Shown one piece after another: positions 25,099-34,180 of a DNA stretch of 64,000 nucleotides. The stretch covers positions 372,001 to 436,000 of the forward strand of contig NZ_JARGNA010000002.1 of NCBI RefSeq assembly GCF_030167905.1. Direction: 5' to 3'. The notes under the pieces were generated by a model. That model had not been told where the DNA came from. It did no database searches and saw nothing but the letters and a program-made list of their open reading frames with translations. How positions within the stretch are numbered: the stretch's first letter is position 1; each line of letters opens with the position of its first letter. This stretch comes from Flavobacterium terrisoli. Its GTDB lineage: Bacteria; Bacteroidota; Bacteroidia; Flavobacteriales; Flavobacteriaceae. The position numbers were made by a program, and so were the translations under genes.

Positions 25099-26766
25099 AT
25101 GGCACTAACCGCGTCTCAAAGATTAATCAACTTACTGAAGCTTGATAGAAAGGATATTCTACAGATATTTTTTTACGCCATTTTTGCCGGATTGGTAAGT
25201 TTGTCATTACCCTTGGGCATTCAGGCAATCATCAACCTGATTCAATCGGGCAGAGTTAGCGTTTCATGGATTGTTTTAGTGTTTATAGTAATTGCCGGTG
25301 TGGCATTGGTGGGCATTTTATCTTTAATGCAATTGCGCATCACAGAGAATTTGCAACAAAAAATATTCATCCGTTCTTCCTTTGAATTTGGATTTCGTTT
25401 GCCAAAAATCAAAACCGATGCGTTGCACAACCAATATCCGCCCGAGTTGGCTAATCGTTTTTTTGACACTTTGACCATTCAAAAGGGCGCTTCAAAGCTG
25501 CTGATTGACTTTTCTTCAGCCTTATTGCAAATTGTTTTCGGGATTATCTTGCTTTCTCTTTACCATCCTTTTTTTATATTCTTTGGCATTTTGCTTGTTC
25601 TTTTACTGTATGTCATCTTTCGCTTTTCTTATAATTCAGGCCTATCGAGTAGTTTAAAAGAATCAAAATACAAATACAAAGTCGTGAGCTGGCTACAGGA
25701 AATGGCGCGAAACAATTTCAGTTTTAAAAAATCTTCCAACTTCGATTTTGCTTTGACCAAAAATGACCGACTGGTTTCGGAATACCTGACCTATCGCGAA
25801 AGACATTTTGGAATTATCAAAAGACAATTTACCCAATTGATTGTCTTCAAAATCATCATCACTGCCGGATTATTATTGATTGGTGGCTATTTGGTACTGA
25901 ATCAAAAGATGAATATCGGGCAGTTCGTAGCGGCAGAAATCATCATCTTATTGGTCATCAATTCGGTGGAAAAAATTGTAATCGGATTGGAAACCCTTTA
26001 TGATGTTTTGACCGCGGTGGAAAAAATTGGTCAAATCACCGACTTAGAAATTGAAGAAACCTCGACAAGAGCAGCGGATTATTGTTATACCAATATTCAA
26101 TTAGCCGCTGAAAATTTGAGCTATAAATTTCCCGATGCACCCAACTCTGTTTTAGAAAAAATAAATCTAACGATCGAGCAATCAGAAAAAATCTATTTGG
26201 AAGGACTAAATGGTTCCGGAAAAACAACCTTGATTCGCATTCTTTCCGGGTTGCTGCAACCTACTTCGGGTTCGTTTTACATCAATGATGATACCTATCG
26301 AAAAATTGATTTGGAACAATACCGCTCGCAAATCAGTACAATTATTATAGGAGAAACACCTTTTGAAGGCACTATTTTGGAAAACATCACTTTCAACAAT
26401 CCGTTGGTTTCCCAGGAAGATTTGAAATGGGCGATTGAAAGCGTGCGCTTGGGTGATTTTATCAAGTCGTTACCCAAAGGTTTGGATACCAAAATTTATC
26501 CCGAAGGCAAACAACTATCTTCGTCTAATGCCCAAAAAGTCCTTTTAGCCCGAAGCATAATAAACCGACCGAAAATTCTTTTCTATGAAGATGCTTTAGA
26601 TAAAATGGACAATGATGCTGCAAAAGAAGTGATTGATTTTATTACCTCCAAAGAGAACAATTGGACGCTGATTGTTTCCTCTAAAAACGAGTATTGGAAA
26701 CAAAAATGCACCCGAAACATCACCATGAGTGAAGGAAAAATAATCAAAGACACTAAAAAACAATAA
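25099..26766 (+). CDS. ABC exporter half-transporter with degenerate nucleotide-binding domain
   Basis: A 555-residue fusion of a type I exporter membrane domain (about 1-310; five to six helices) and an ATPase domain (about 330-555), without a C39 peptidase. Walker A is intact (GLNGSGKTT, 369-377). Other motifs deviate: no Gln in the Q-loop (IIIGETPF, 415-422), signature LSSSNAQ (473-479) instead of LSGGQ, Walker B ending in YED (496-498) with the Asp-Glu order reversed, and Lys at the H-switch (SSKN, 527-530). With the adjacent HlyD and TolC genes it should form a trans-envelope exporter. Substrate unknown; ATPase competence is doubtful or unconventional. Confidence 0.85.
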   Translation: MALTASQRLINLLKLDRKDILQIFFYAIFAGLVSLSLPLGIQAIINLIQSGRVSVSWIVLVFIVIAGVALVGILSLMQLRITENLQQKIFIRSSFEFGFRLPKIKTDALHNQYPPELANRFFDTLTIQKGASKLLIDFSSALLQIVFGIILLSLYHPFFIFFGILLVLLLYVIFRFSYNSGLSSSLKESKYKYKVVSWLQEMARNNFSFKKSSNFDFALTKNDRLVSEYLTYRERHFGIIKRQFTQLIVFKIIITAGLLLIGGYLVLNQKMNIGQFVAAEIIILLVINSVEKIVIGLETLYDVLTAVEKIGQITDLEIEETSTRAADYCYTNIQLAAENLSYKFPDAPNSVLEKINLTIEQSEKIYLEGLNGSGKTTLIRILSGLLQPTSGSFYINDDTYRKIDLEQYRSQISTIIIGETPFEGTILENITFNNPLVSQEDLKWAIESVRLGDFIKSLPKGLDTKIYPEGKQLSSSNAQKVLLARSIINRPKILFYEDALDKMDNDAAKEVIDFITSKENNWTLIVSSKNEYWKQKCTRNITMSEGKIIKDTKKQ

Positions 26767-26768
26767 CA

Positions 26769-28115
26769 ATGCTTAACATTTCAAACAACAACCGAATTGG
26801 CGAAAGCATAGAAAAATTCAGCACGTTTAAAACGCTGAACAACCGACCGCATTACAAAATTTTGAACAAAATCATAGTTGGTGTTTCTCTGTTTTGTTTA
26901 CTGATTTTGTTTTTGCCATGGACACAAAACATCTCCGGAACCGGAGCCGTTACGACTTTAAAGCCCGACCAAAGACCACAAACTATTCATTCCGCCATCG
27001 CGGGACGAATTGAAAAATGGTATATCAAAGAAGGTGATTTTGTGCAAAAAGGCGATACCATACTTTTTATTTCTGAAACCAAAGAAGATTATTTAGATCC
27101 CAACTTGGTAAAAAACACCGAAAACCAACTCAAAGCGAAAGAACTCGCCGGAAAATCTTATGGTGGCAAAGTGACTTCACTCGATGCCCAAATAGCAGCG
27201 ATTCAAAGTGAACGCCAATTGAAATTGCAACAAGCCCAAAATAAAATCAAACAGTCAAGACTAAAAGTCAAAAGCGACAGCATGGATTTGGTGGCCGTGA
27301 GAACCCAAATTAAAATCGCGACCACACAATTTAACCGTTCTTTAGCGCTCAATAAAGAAGGTTTAAAACCCATGACTGATGTGGAAGAAAAACGCTTGAA
27401 ATTACAAGAAACCGAAGCCAAAATCATTACCCAAGAAAACAAATTATTGGCCAGTGAAAACGAATTGATAAACGCCAAAGTAGAAATCAATCGCATCATT
27501 GCCGAGTACAACGAAAAAGAACAAAAAGCCCGAAGCGACCAATACACGGCACTCAGCAGTCAGTACGACACTGAAGCGCAAGTCAACAAACTCAAAAACC
27601 AGTACACCAATTACCAAATTCGAAACGGCATGTATTATATCAAAGCGCCACAAAGCGGATATGTCAACCGAGCGCTGCAATCGGGCATTGGCGAAACGAT
27701 TAAGGAAGGCACGCAAATCGTCAGCATTATGCCGGCGAAATATGATATAGCGGTGGAAACTTTTGTCACTCCGACAGATTTACCACTTTTACATAAAGGA
27801 GAAAAAGTGAGAATTTGGTTTGACGGTTGGCCGACTATTGTTTTCTCGGGTTGGCCCAATATGTCTTACGGTACTTTTGGCGGAAAGATTGTAGCCATCG
27901 AAAATTTTATCAGCGATAATGGAAAATTCAGAGTTTTAATTGCACCGGATGAAAATGATGTGCCTTGGCCAAAACAAATCAGCATTGGATCGGGAGCGCA
28001 AACTTTAGCGCTGTTAGACAATGTTCCGGTTTGGTTTGAAATTTGGCGAACACTAAATGGTTTTCCTCCCAATTATTACCAACCCAAAAACAACCTTCAA
28101 AAAGACAAAAAGTAA
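26769..28115 (+). CDS. HlyD-family membrane fusion (periplasmic adaptor) protein
   Basis: A 448-residue adaptor with one N-terminal membrane helix (about 30-50), a biotinyl-lipoyl-like half (HSAIAGRIEKWYIKEGDFVQKGD), a long coiled-coil hairpin rich in Gln, Lys and Glu (about 125-270), and the second lipoyl half (IKAPQSGYVNRALQSGIGETIKEG). It should link the inner-membrane ABC protein to the TolC-like outer-membrane channel. It starts 2 nt after the ABC stop, and its stop overlaps the next start by one base. Confidence 0.9.
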   Translation: MLNISNNNRIGESIEKFSTFKTLNNRPHYKILNKIIVGVSLFCLLILFLPWTQNISGTGAVTTLKPDQRPQTIHSAIAGRIEKWYIKEGDFVQKGDTILFISETKEDYLDPNLVKNTENQLKAKELAGKSYGGKVTSLDAQIAAIQSERQLKLQQAQNKIKQSRLKVKSDSMDLVAVRTQIKIATTQFNRSLALNKEGLKPMTDVEEKRLKLQETEAKIITQENKLLASENELINAKVEINRIIAEYNEKEQKARSDQYTALSSQYDTEAQVNKLKNQYTNYQIRNGMYYIKAPQSGYVNRALQSGIGETIKEGTQIVSIMPAKYDIAVETFVTPTDLPLLHKGEKVRIWFDGWPTIVFSGWPNMSYGTFGGKIVAIENFISDNGKFRVLIAPDENDVPWPKQISIGSGAQTLALLDNVPVWFEIWRTLNGFPPNYYQPKNNLQKDKK

Positions 28116-29500
28116 TGAAATCTATTCTTGTCGTTTTTTTATTTTTCGGATTTACGGTTTGGAGTCAAAAGGCTACCAAAGAACTCAGCTATAATGAGTT
28201 TTTAGGGTATGTTAAAAAATACCATCCATTGGTTAAAAGTGCCAACTTACAACTCAATCTGGCACAAGCCAATTTAATGATGGCACGCGGTGGTTTTGAT
28301 CCTAAAATTGAAGTCGATTTTGAACAAAAGAAATTCAAAGACAACGAATATTATTCGATACTGAACAGCAGTTTCAAAATCCCAACTTGGTATGGCGTAG
28401 AAATCAAAGCCGGATTTGACAACAACGATGGCATTTATTTAAATCCTGAAAATACGGTTCCAAATCAAGGTTTGACATCATTAGGCATCTCAATTCCATT
28501 GGGACAAGGAATGTTTATCAACCAACGCATGGCCGATTTGCGCAAAGCCAAAATCCAACTCAAATTGAGTCAGGCCGAACGCAATTTAATGGCGATTTCA
28601 GTGCTATATGATGCTTCGGTGGCTTATTTCAATTGGAAGCGAAATTTTGGTGAAGTCACTTTGTATCAAAATTATTTGACCAATGCCGAAGTGCGTTACA
28701 AAGGCATTGCAAAATCCATCGAGGAAGGAGACAAACCTGCCATTGACAGCGTGGAAGCCGGAATTATCGTTAGAAACCGAAAGTTGAGTTTGGAAGAATC
28801 CAAACTGAAATTGGCTAAAGCCCGATTGGAATTGTCCAATTTCCTTTGGTTGGAAAATAATGTACCGCTCGAATTGCAAGACGATTTGGTTCCGGAGGAA
28901 AATTTGGCCGCGACCATCAAAGAAACTTTGCGAACCAATGACTTGATGTTGGCCAATCCATCTTTGGAAAACCATCCGAAAATCAATGCCCTCGAAAATA
29001 AAATCGAAATGCTCGAAGTAGAAAGAAAACTCAAAGCCAATATGCTTTTGCCCAAAATCGATTTGGGTTATTCCTATTTATCCGAACCGAGTTATTTTGA
29101 CAATTACCGCTTTCAGGATTACAAAGTGGGCGTAAATTTTTCCTTTCCGGTATTTTTGCGCAAAGAACGCGGGAGTTTGCGATTGGCCAAATACAAACTA
29201 CAAGATGTAAGATTTGATTTAGATTTGGAAAGAGTACAATTAAAAAACAAAATCAAAGTGCAGCAAACCGAAATCGCTTCATTGGAAAAACAACAACAGT
29301 TGATTGAAAGTTTGGTTAACGATTATAGTACGATGTTAGCTTCTGAAGAAAGGCTTTTTTCATTTGGCGAAAGCTCTGTCTTTTTAATCAATTCGCGCGA
29401 AAACAACTTGGTTACTGCTCAATTATCTAAATTACAACTCGAAAATCGTTTTTTGGATTCGAATGCCGCTTTGTTTAAAATCATCGCCAATCCTGAATAA
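28115..29500 (+). CDS. TolC-family outer-membrane efflux protein
   Basis: A 461-residue protein with a signal peptide (about 1-17, ending VWSQ), periplasmic helical hairpins and the outer-membrane strands of the TolC family. The duplicated helical layout is visible from KSANLQLNLAQANLMMARGG in the first half and IDLGYSYLSEPSYF and KVGVNFSFPVFLRKERG in the second. The ATG at 28115 overlaps the HlyD stop (TAATG), so translation is coupled; a longer in-frame reading from 28043 would run through hlyD and is unlikely. Last gene of the export operon. Confidence 0.9.
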   Translation: MKSILVVFLFFGFTVWSQKATKELSYNEFLGYVKKYHPLVKSANLQLNLAQANLMMARGGFDPKIEVDFEQKKFKDNEYYSILNSSFKIPTWYGVEIKAGFDNNDGIYLNPENTVPNQGLTSLGISIPLGQGMFINQRMADLRKAKIQLKLSQAERNLMAISVLYDASVAYFNWKRNFGEVTLYQNYLTNAEVRYKGIAKSIEEGDKPAIDSVEAGIIVRNRKLSLEESKLKLAKARLELSNFLWLENNVPLELQDDLVPEENLAATIKETLRTNDLMLANPSLENHPKINALENKIEMLEVERKLKANMLLPKIDLGYSYLSEPSYFDNYRFQDYKVGVNFSFPVFLRKERGSLRLAKYKLQDVRFDLDLERVQLKNKIKVQQTEIASLEKQQQLIESLVNDYSTMLASEERLFSFGESSVFLINSRENNLVTAQLSKLQLENRFLDSNAALFKIIANPE

Positions 29501-29516
29501 GTATTATTAAAATAAT

Positions 29517-29524
29517 TACTTTTG
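29517..29524 (+). promoter_or_regulatory. Predicted -7 element (TACTTTTG) for map
   Basis: Matches TAnnTTTG 19 nt before the map ATG. Confidence 0.45.
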
Positions 29525-29543
29525 CAACCTCAATTTCAAGAAA

Positions 29544-30362
29544 ATGATTATCCAAAAAACAAGAGAAGAAATTGAATTGATGCGCGAAAGTGCGTTGATT
29601 GTTTCTAAAACCTTAGGCATGATAGCCTCCGAAATCAAACCCGGAGTGACTACTTTATACTTAGATAAATTGGCGGAAGCTTTCATCAGAGATCATGGTG
29701 CAGAACCGGGATTCCTTGGAATGTATGGTTTCCCAAATTCGCTTTGTATGAGTCCGAATGCTCAGGTTGTTCACGGAATTCCAAACAACAACCCTTTACA
29801 GGAAGGCGATGTGATTTCTGTGGATTGTGGCGCGTTGAAAAACGGATTTTATGGTGACCACGCCTACTCTTTTGAAATTGGTGAAGTCGCTCCTGAAGTC
29901 AAAAAACTATTGCAGGTAACCAAAGAAAGCCTCTATGTTGGTATCCGTGAATTCAAAATCGGGAACCGTGTGGAAGATGTGGGTAATGCGATTCAGAAAT
30001 ATACTGAAGCACACGGTTATGGTGTGGTTCGCGAATTGGTTGGTCATGGTTTAGGACAGAAAATGCACGAAGAACCGGAAATGCCAAACTATGGAAAACG
30101 CGGTCGCGGAAAACTATTCGTTGAAGGAATGGTGGTTGCGATTGAACCGATGATTAACATGGGAACCAAAAATATCAAGCAATTGAAAGATGGTTGGACA
30201 ATTCTAACGGCTGACGGAAAACCAAGTGCTCACTTCGAACACGACGTGGCTTTGATTGATGGTAAACCCGAATTGCTTTCGACATTTGCCTATATCTACA
30301 AAGCCTTAGGCATTGAGAGCAATGAAGAAGATGAATTCCGTAAAATGCCTTTAGTACTATAA
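29544..30362 (+). CDS. map: Type I methionine aminopeptidase
   Basis: A 272-residue metalloenzyme that removes the N-terminal methionine from nascent proteins. The pita-bread fold ligands are visible: VVHGIPN (substrate His), VISVDCGA and GFYGDHAYSF (two Asp), LVGHGLGQKMHEEP (His) and AIEPMIN (Glu), with the last Glu in AHFEHDVAL. It lacks an N-terminal SH3-binding extension, as expected of bacterial type I. Its stop overlaps the next gene by one base, suggesting cotranscription with the methyltransferase. Confidence 0.95.
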   Translation: MIIQKTREEIELMRESALIVSKTLGMIASEIKPGVTTLYLDKLAEAFIRDHGAEPGFLGMYGFPNSLCMSPNAQVVHGIPNNNPLQEGDVISVDCGALKNGFYGDHAYSFEIGEVAPEVKKLLQVTKESLYVGIREFKIGNRVEDVGNAIQKYTEAHGYGVVRELVGHGLGQKMHEEPEMPNYGKRGRGKLFVEGMVVAIEPMINMGTKNIKQLKDGWTILTADGKPSAHFEHDVALIDGKPELLSTFAYIYKALGIESNEEDEFRKMPLVL

Positions 30363-31132
30363 TGAAGAAATTATTCAAATTCATCCTAAATACCATTCCG
30401 AGACCGATACTGATTCGTTTGAGTATAGTGGTTCGACCAATATTGGCCTTTTTGTTAAAAGGAAATCGATTCACCGACCCAATTGACGGAAAAAGTTTCC
30501 GTATGTTTTTACCTTATGGCTACGGAAACCAGAGAAACAACGTTTTGTCGCCAAGCACACTTTCTTTGGAAAGACACCGTTTATTGTGGCTGTATTTACA
30601 GAAAGAAACTGATTTTTTTACCGCTACGACCAAGAAAAAAGTATTGCACTTTGCTCCCGAACAGGAATTTTACAAGCGTTTCAAAAAACAAACCAATATA
30701 GATTACATGACTACCGATTTGCTTTCGCCATTGGCGGATGTAAAGGCAGACATCTGTAATTTACCCTTTGAAGACAATGCCTATGATATTATTTTCTGTA
30801 ACCACGTTTTGGAACACATTCCCGATGATACCAAAGCGATGCAGGAATTGTATCGTGTCCTAAAACCTGGCGGCATGGGCATCTTTCAAATTCCACAAGA
30901 CTTATCCAGAGCTGTGACTTTTTCAGATGATAGCATAGTGGATCAAAAGGAACGCGCTAAAATCTTTGGGCAATATGACCATGTTCGCGTGTATGGCAGA
31001 GATTATTTTGACAAACTGAGAAGCATTGGTTTCAAAGTAGTCGAAGAAGATTACACCAACAAAATTGCTCCTGAATTGGTAGAGAAATATTGTTTGGCGA
31101 AAGGCGAAATCATTCCCGTTTGTTTTAAATAA
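30362..31132 (+). CDS. Class I SAM-dependent methyltransferase (Methyltransf_11 type)
   Basis: A 256-residue methyltransferase. An N-terminal helical stretch (about 1-80) precedes the Rossmann-like domain. Motifs include CNLPFEDNAYDIIFCNHVLEHIPDD and LYRVLKPGGMGIFQIP, typical of Methyltransf_11. The motif I glycines are atypical (VLHFAPEQEFYKRF). Substrate unknown. The start overlaps the map stop (TAATG), so it is translationally coupled to map. Confidence 0.82.
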   Translation: MKKLFKFILNTIPRPILIRLSIVVRPILAFLLKGNRFTDPIDGKSFRMFLPYGYGNQRNNVLSPSTLSLERHRLLWLYLQKETDFFTATTKKKVLHFAPEQEFYKRFKKQTNIDYMTTDLLSPLADVKADICNLPFEDNAYDIIFCNHVLEHIPDDTKAMQELYRVLKPGGMGIFQIPQDLSRAVTFSDDSIVDQKERAKIFGQYDHVRVYGRDYFDKLRSIGFKVVEEDYTNKIAPELVEKYCLAKGEIIPVCFK

Positions 31133-31171
31133 AAAGCCACCACACTTTTCAGCATGATGGCTTTTCGGGCA
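31132..31171. terminator. Stem-loop terminator between methyltransferase and M16 peptidase
   Basis: AAAAGCCACC/GATGGCTTTT inverted repeat with a 14-nt loop, T-rich on both ends, in the gap between convergent genes. Confidence 0.6.
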
Positions 31172-31186
31172 TTATTCAACGAAAAA

Positions 31187-33991
31187 TTATTCAGGCATTA
31201 AAACCCCAATGGTTTTTTCTTTGGTTAAATATTTTTTAGCTACCTCCTGCACTTGCTTCGCGGTAACTCCGTTAATCTTGGCTTCCATTTCTAAAATTTC
31301 TTCCGGTTTTGAAGCATTGGTATAGCTTCTGGTAAAATTACTCATCCAATACCTGTTCTCTTTCATTTGCTTTTTATATTCCAAAAGCTCTGCCTGTTTG
31401 AATTTATCCAAATCCACTTGTGTTGGGCCATTGACAATAATCTTATCCAGTTCTGCCAAAGTCGCGGTAATCAGTTTCTCTGTATTTTCCGGTCCGCATG
31501 GGAAAGAAATATTAAAACTATAAGAACCATAAGGCACTTTGTTCATGCTTCCACGTGAGCTTATCGTATAAACACCGCTTTCTTTTTCCCTGATTACTTC
31601 GGTCAATTTTATATTCAAAATATCTCCCGCCGCTTTCAAGAGATACGCTTCATCAGCATTATAAGTAGCATCGCCATAAAGCATAATCGTCACATTACTT
31701 TTCGGATCTTTCCCTTTGTTGACTACTTTCTTAATGTCACCTTTCAGCAATCGGTAACCCAAATCCTTAGTGCTTTCTTTTGTACCGTTTGAAGGCAACG
31801 ACGCAATATATTTTTTGGCAAAATCTTCCATCGTGGCATCATCAACATTTCCTACGAAGAAGAATTCGAAATCTCCTGCATTGGCAAAACGCTCTTTGTA
31901 TTTGTTGTAAGCCAACTGATAATCGGTTTGAGCCCATTTTTCAGGAGTTGGCACAATACCGTTCCATCTTGGATTTTCTTTGTTCAAATAAGTGTAAAAT
32001 TCCTGTTGGAAATAGAAATTCGGCTGCGAAATCATATTATCCGTAAAGTTGGATTGTTTTTGCTTGTAACCTTCAAAGGCGTCCTTGTCAAAATTCAAAT
32101 CGGTAAAATAAGCATGCAACATCTGAAAAGCATACTCCAAATCCTTTGGCGTGGTACTTCCTCTGAAACCTTCGGTTGTATTGAAGATATAAGGTGTTAC
32201 ATTCGCAATTTTTCCAGCCATAAACTTGTCTATGTCATTTTGGTCCAATCCTGAAAAACCGGCTTCGAATAAACCTCCATTGGCAAATTGCGTTTTCTTC
32301 ATTTCGTCATTGGAGTACAAATTGGTACCCCCAAAACTAACCGCTTCCAACAAAATTTCGTCGTTTTTGAAATCAGTTTTCTTGTAGGTTACTTTGGCTC
32401 CGTTGGATAAAGTCAACGTTGTTGCCTCGATTTTGTCATTGGTTTCCTTTTTCACAATCGTTCCTGCTTTTACAGGATTGCGCAACAAACTTGAAGCAAC
32501 CGCTTTGTCTTCGTAAGGTTTCAAATCATTCGTATTAACAGTAATTGCGGCTAAAACTTCTTTTTCGGTTACTTTTTTCAACCCTTCTTTTTCAGGCGAA
32601 GTAATGACCACTACCCTGTTATCATCTTTGATAAAATCTTTGATGAAGGCATTCACTTGCTCTAATTTGATACTTTGCAATATTTTTTGAATGTTGGCAT
32701 ATTCCCATTCTATTCCCGGCATTGGCATTTGTTCCAGGAAGTTGGACTGGCATTCCCAAACGAAATTTTCCGAATTGGTTTTGTCCTTATCCTTGAATTG
32801 ATTTTCTGATCTGGATAGAATTTCGCTTTTGGCTCTTTCAAATTCTCCGGCAGTGAAACCGTATTTTTTTACTCTTTCATTTTCCGAAACCAATACTTTC
32901 AAGGCTTCCAGTTGTTTCTTTTCGTCTATCATGGCAAAAGACTGGAATGCTTCCTTGTCACGGGCAAAAGTTCCTCCGTGATAGGTAAAACCATAAGTAA
33001 ACGGCGGATTCGATGAATTGGTTAATTCATTCAAACGATTATTCAACATGGTTGAAAATAAAGCTTCAACAGTGTATTCATTCAAATCATTGATGGTTTT
33101 TTTAGGCTTTCTCACACCATAATCTTTATAAAGCAACTGCACTTGAGTTTGGGCTGCTTCTTTATCGCTTTCAATAGCTACGAAAGTTTCTTTGTGGTTA
33201 GGCACTTCAAAAGTTTTTCTTGGCTTTTCGTTTTTTGGATTTTGATACGCTTCGAAATGGTCTTTGATTTTTTGCTCCATCGCGTTTACATCAATATCCC
33301 CGACAACAATCACACACATCAGATTTGGACGGTACCAATCTTTGTAAAAGCTGACTACTTTATCATAGGTGAAATTTTCTAAAACTTCTTTCTTACCGAT
33401 AGGAAGACGATTGGCGTATTGCGATTTGTACATCATTTTAGGAATGTATTTATCTTCCATTCTTTTATCGGCACCAAGACCAAGACGATATTCTTCTAGA
33501 ACAACACCTCTTTCCTTGTCAATTTCTTCCGGCGTTAAATTGGCATTGAATGCCCAATCTTCAATAATCTGGAATCCTTTTTCCAGTTTTTCCGGATTGT
33601 CGGAAGGAATCGGAAGGAAATAAACCGTTTCATCGAAACTGGTATACGCATTTAAATGCTGTCCAAATTTTACCCCGATGCTTTGCAGGTAATCTACCAA
33701 TTGATTTTTAGGAAAGCGTTTGGTTCCGTTGAAACACATATGTTCCATAAAATGCGCCAATCCTTGTTGGTCATCATTTTCAAGAACTGAACCCGCATTG
33801 ACAACAAGTCGTAAATCAACTTTGTTCTCGGGTTTGGCATTCTTTCTGATGTAGTAGGTTAATCCATTTTTCAGGGTTCCTTTTCTCACATTCGGATCAA
33901 AAGGGATAGCGTCTGTTCCTTTTAATTCCTGTGCAAAGCTTGCCGCCGGGAACAATAAAAGGACTAGTGCCGATTTTAAAATTTGTTTCAT
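31187..33991 (-). CDS. Exported M16-family zinc peptidase (pitrilysin/insulinase type)
   Basis: A 934-residue protein with a signal peptide (about 1-20, ending SFAQ). The inverted zinc motif HFMEH is at 80-84, with the downstream Glu in EEIDKERGVVLEEYR, so the N-terminal half is the active one. The full length gives the two-lobed clam-shell typical of single-chain M16 enzymes. It probably degrades peptides in the periplasm. It is divergent from the T9SS plug gene. Confidence 0.92.
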   Translation of the reverse strand: MKQILKSALVLLLFPAASFAQELKGTDAIPFDPNVRKGTLKNGLTYYIRKNAKPENKVDLRLVVNAGSVLENDDQQGLAHFMEHMCFNGTKRFPKNQLVDYLQSIGVKFGQHLNAYTSFDETVYFLPIPSDNPEKLEKGFQIIEDWAFNANLTPEEIDKERGVVLEEYRLGLGADKRMEDKYIPKMMYKSQYANRLPIGKKEVLENFTYDKVVSFYKDWYRPNLMCVIVVGDIDVNAMEQKIKDHFEAYQNPKNEKPRKTFEVPNHKETFVAIESDKEAAQTQVQLLYKDYGVRKPKKTINDLNEYTVEALFSTMLNNRLNELTNSSNPPFTYGFTYHGGTFARDKEAFQSFAMIDEKKQLEALKVLVSENERVKKYGFTAGEFERAKSEILSRSENQFKDKDKTNSENFVWECQSNFLEQMPMPGIEWEYANIQKILQSIKLEQVNAFIKDFIKDDNRVVVITSPEKEGLKKVTEKEVLAAITVNTNDLKPYEDKAVASSLLRNPVKAGTIVKKETNDKIEATTLTLSNGAKVTYKKTDFKNDEILLEAVSFGGTNLYSNDEMKKTQFANGGLFEAGFSGLDQNDIDKFMAGKIANVTPYIFNTTEGFRGSTTPKDLEYAFQMLHAYFTDLNFDKDAFEGYKQKQSNFTDNMISQPNFYFQQEFYTYLNKENPRWNGIVPTPEKWAQTDYQLAYNKYKERFANAGDFEFFFVGNVDDATMEDFAKKYIASLPSNGTKESTKDLGYRLLKGDIKKVVNKGKDPKSNVTIMLYGDATYNADEAYLLKAAGDILNIKLTEVIREKESGVYTISSRGSMNKVPYGSYSFNISFPCGPENTEKLITATLAELDKIIVNGPTQVDLDKFKQAELLEYKKQMKENRYWMSNFTRSYTNASKPEEILEMEAKINGVTAKQVQEVAKKYLTKEKTIGVLMPE

Positions 33992-34180
33992 AATAAAAAT
34001 TTAGGTTTTGTGTTTAGAGAAATAATAACGGATAAAGATTACATTTATTGTGAAACTAATAAAATAAACACTTACAAAAATATATTTAACGAAAAATTAG
34101 CGTTACTATATCTTAGCACAAATAAACGGCATAATTCCTGCATAATAATTATTATATTTACCATTCGAAAAATTAAAACT

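Noticed and set aside
25099..26766. ABC exporter as a pseudogene because of its degenerate ATPase motifs
   Set aside because: The frame is full length, it is tightly packed with intact HlyD and TolC genes, and Walker A is intact, so it looks like a maintained divergent gene.
33983..34180. N-terminal extension of the T9SS plug reading frame
   Set aside because: The extra 66 residues are Lys/Asn/Ile-rich, overlap the divergent M16 start and would bury the signal peptide that begins at 34181.
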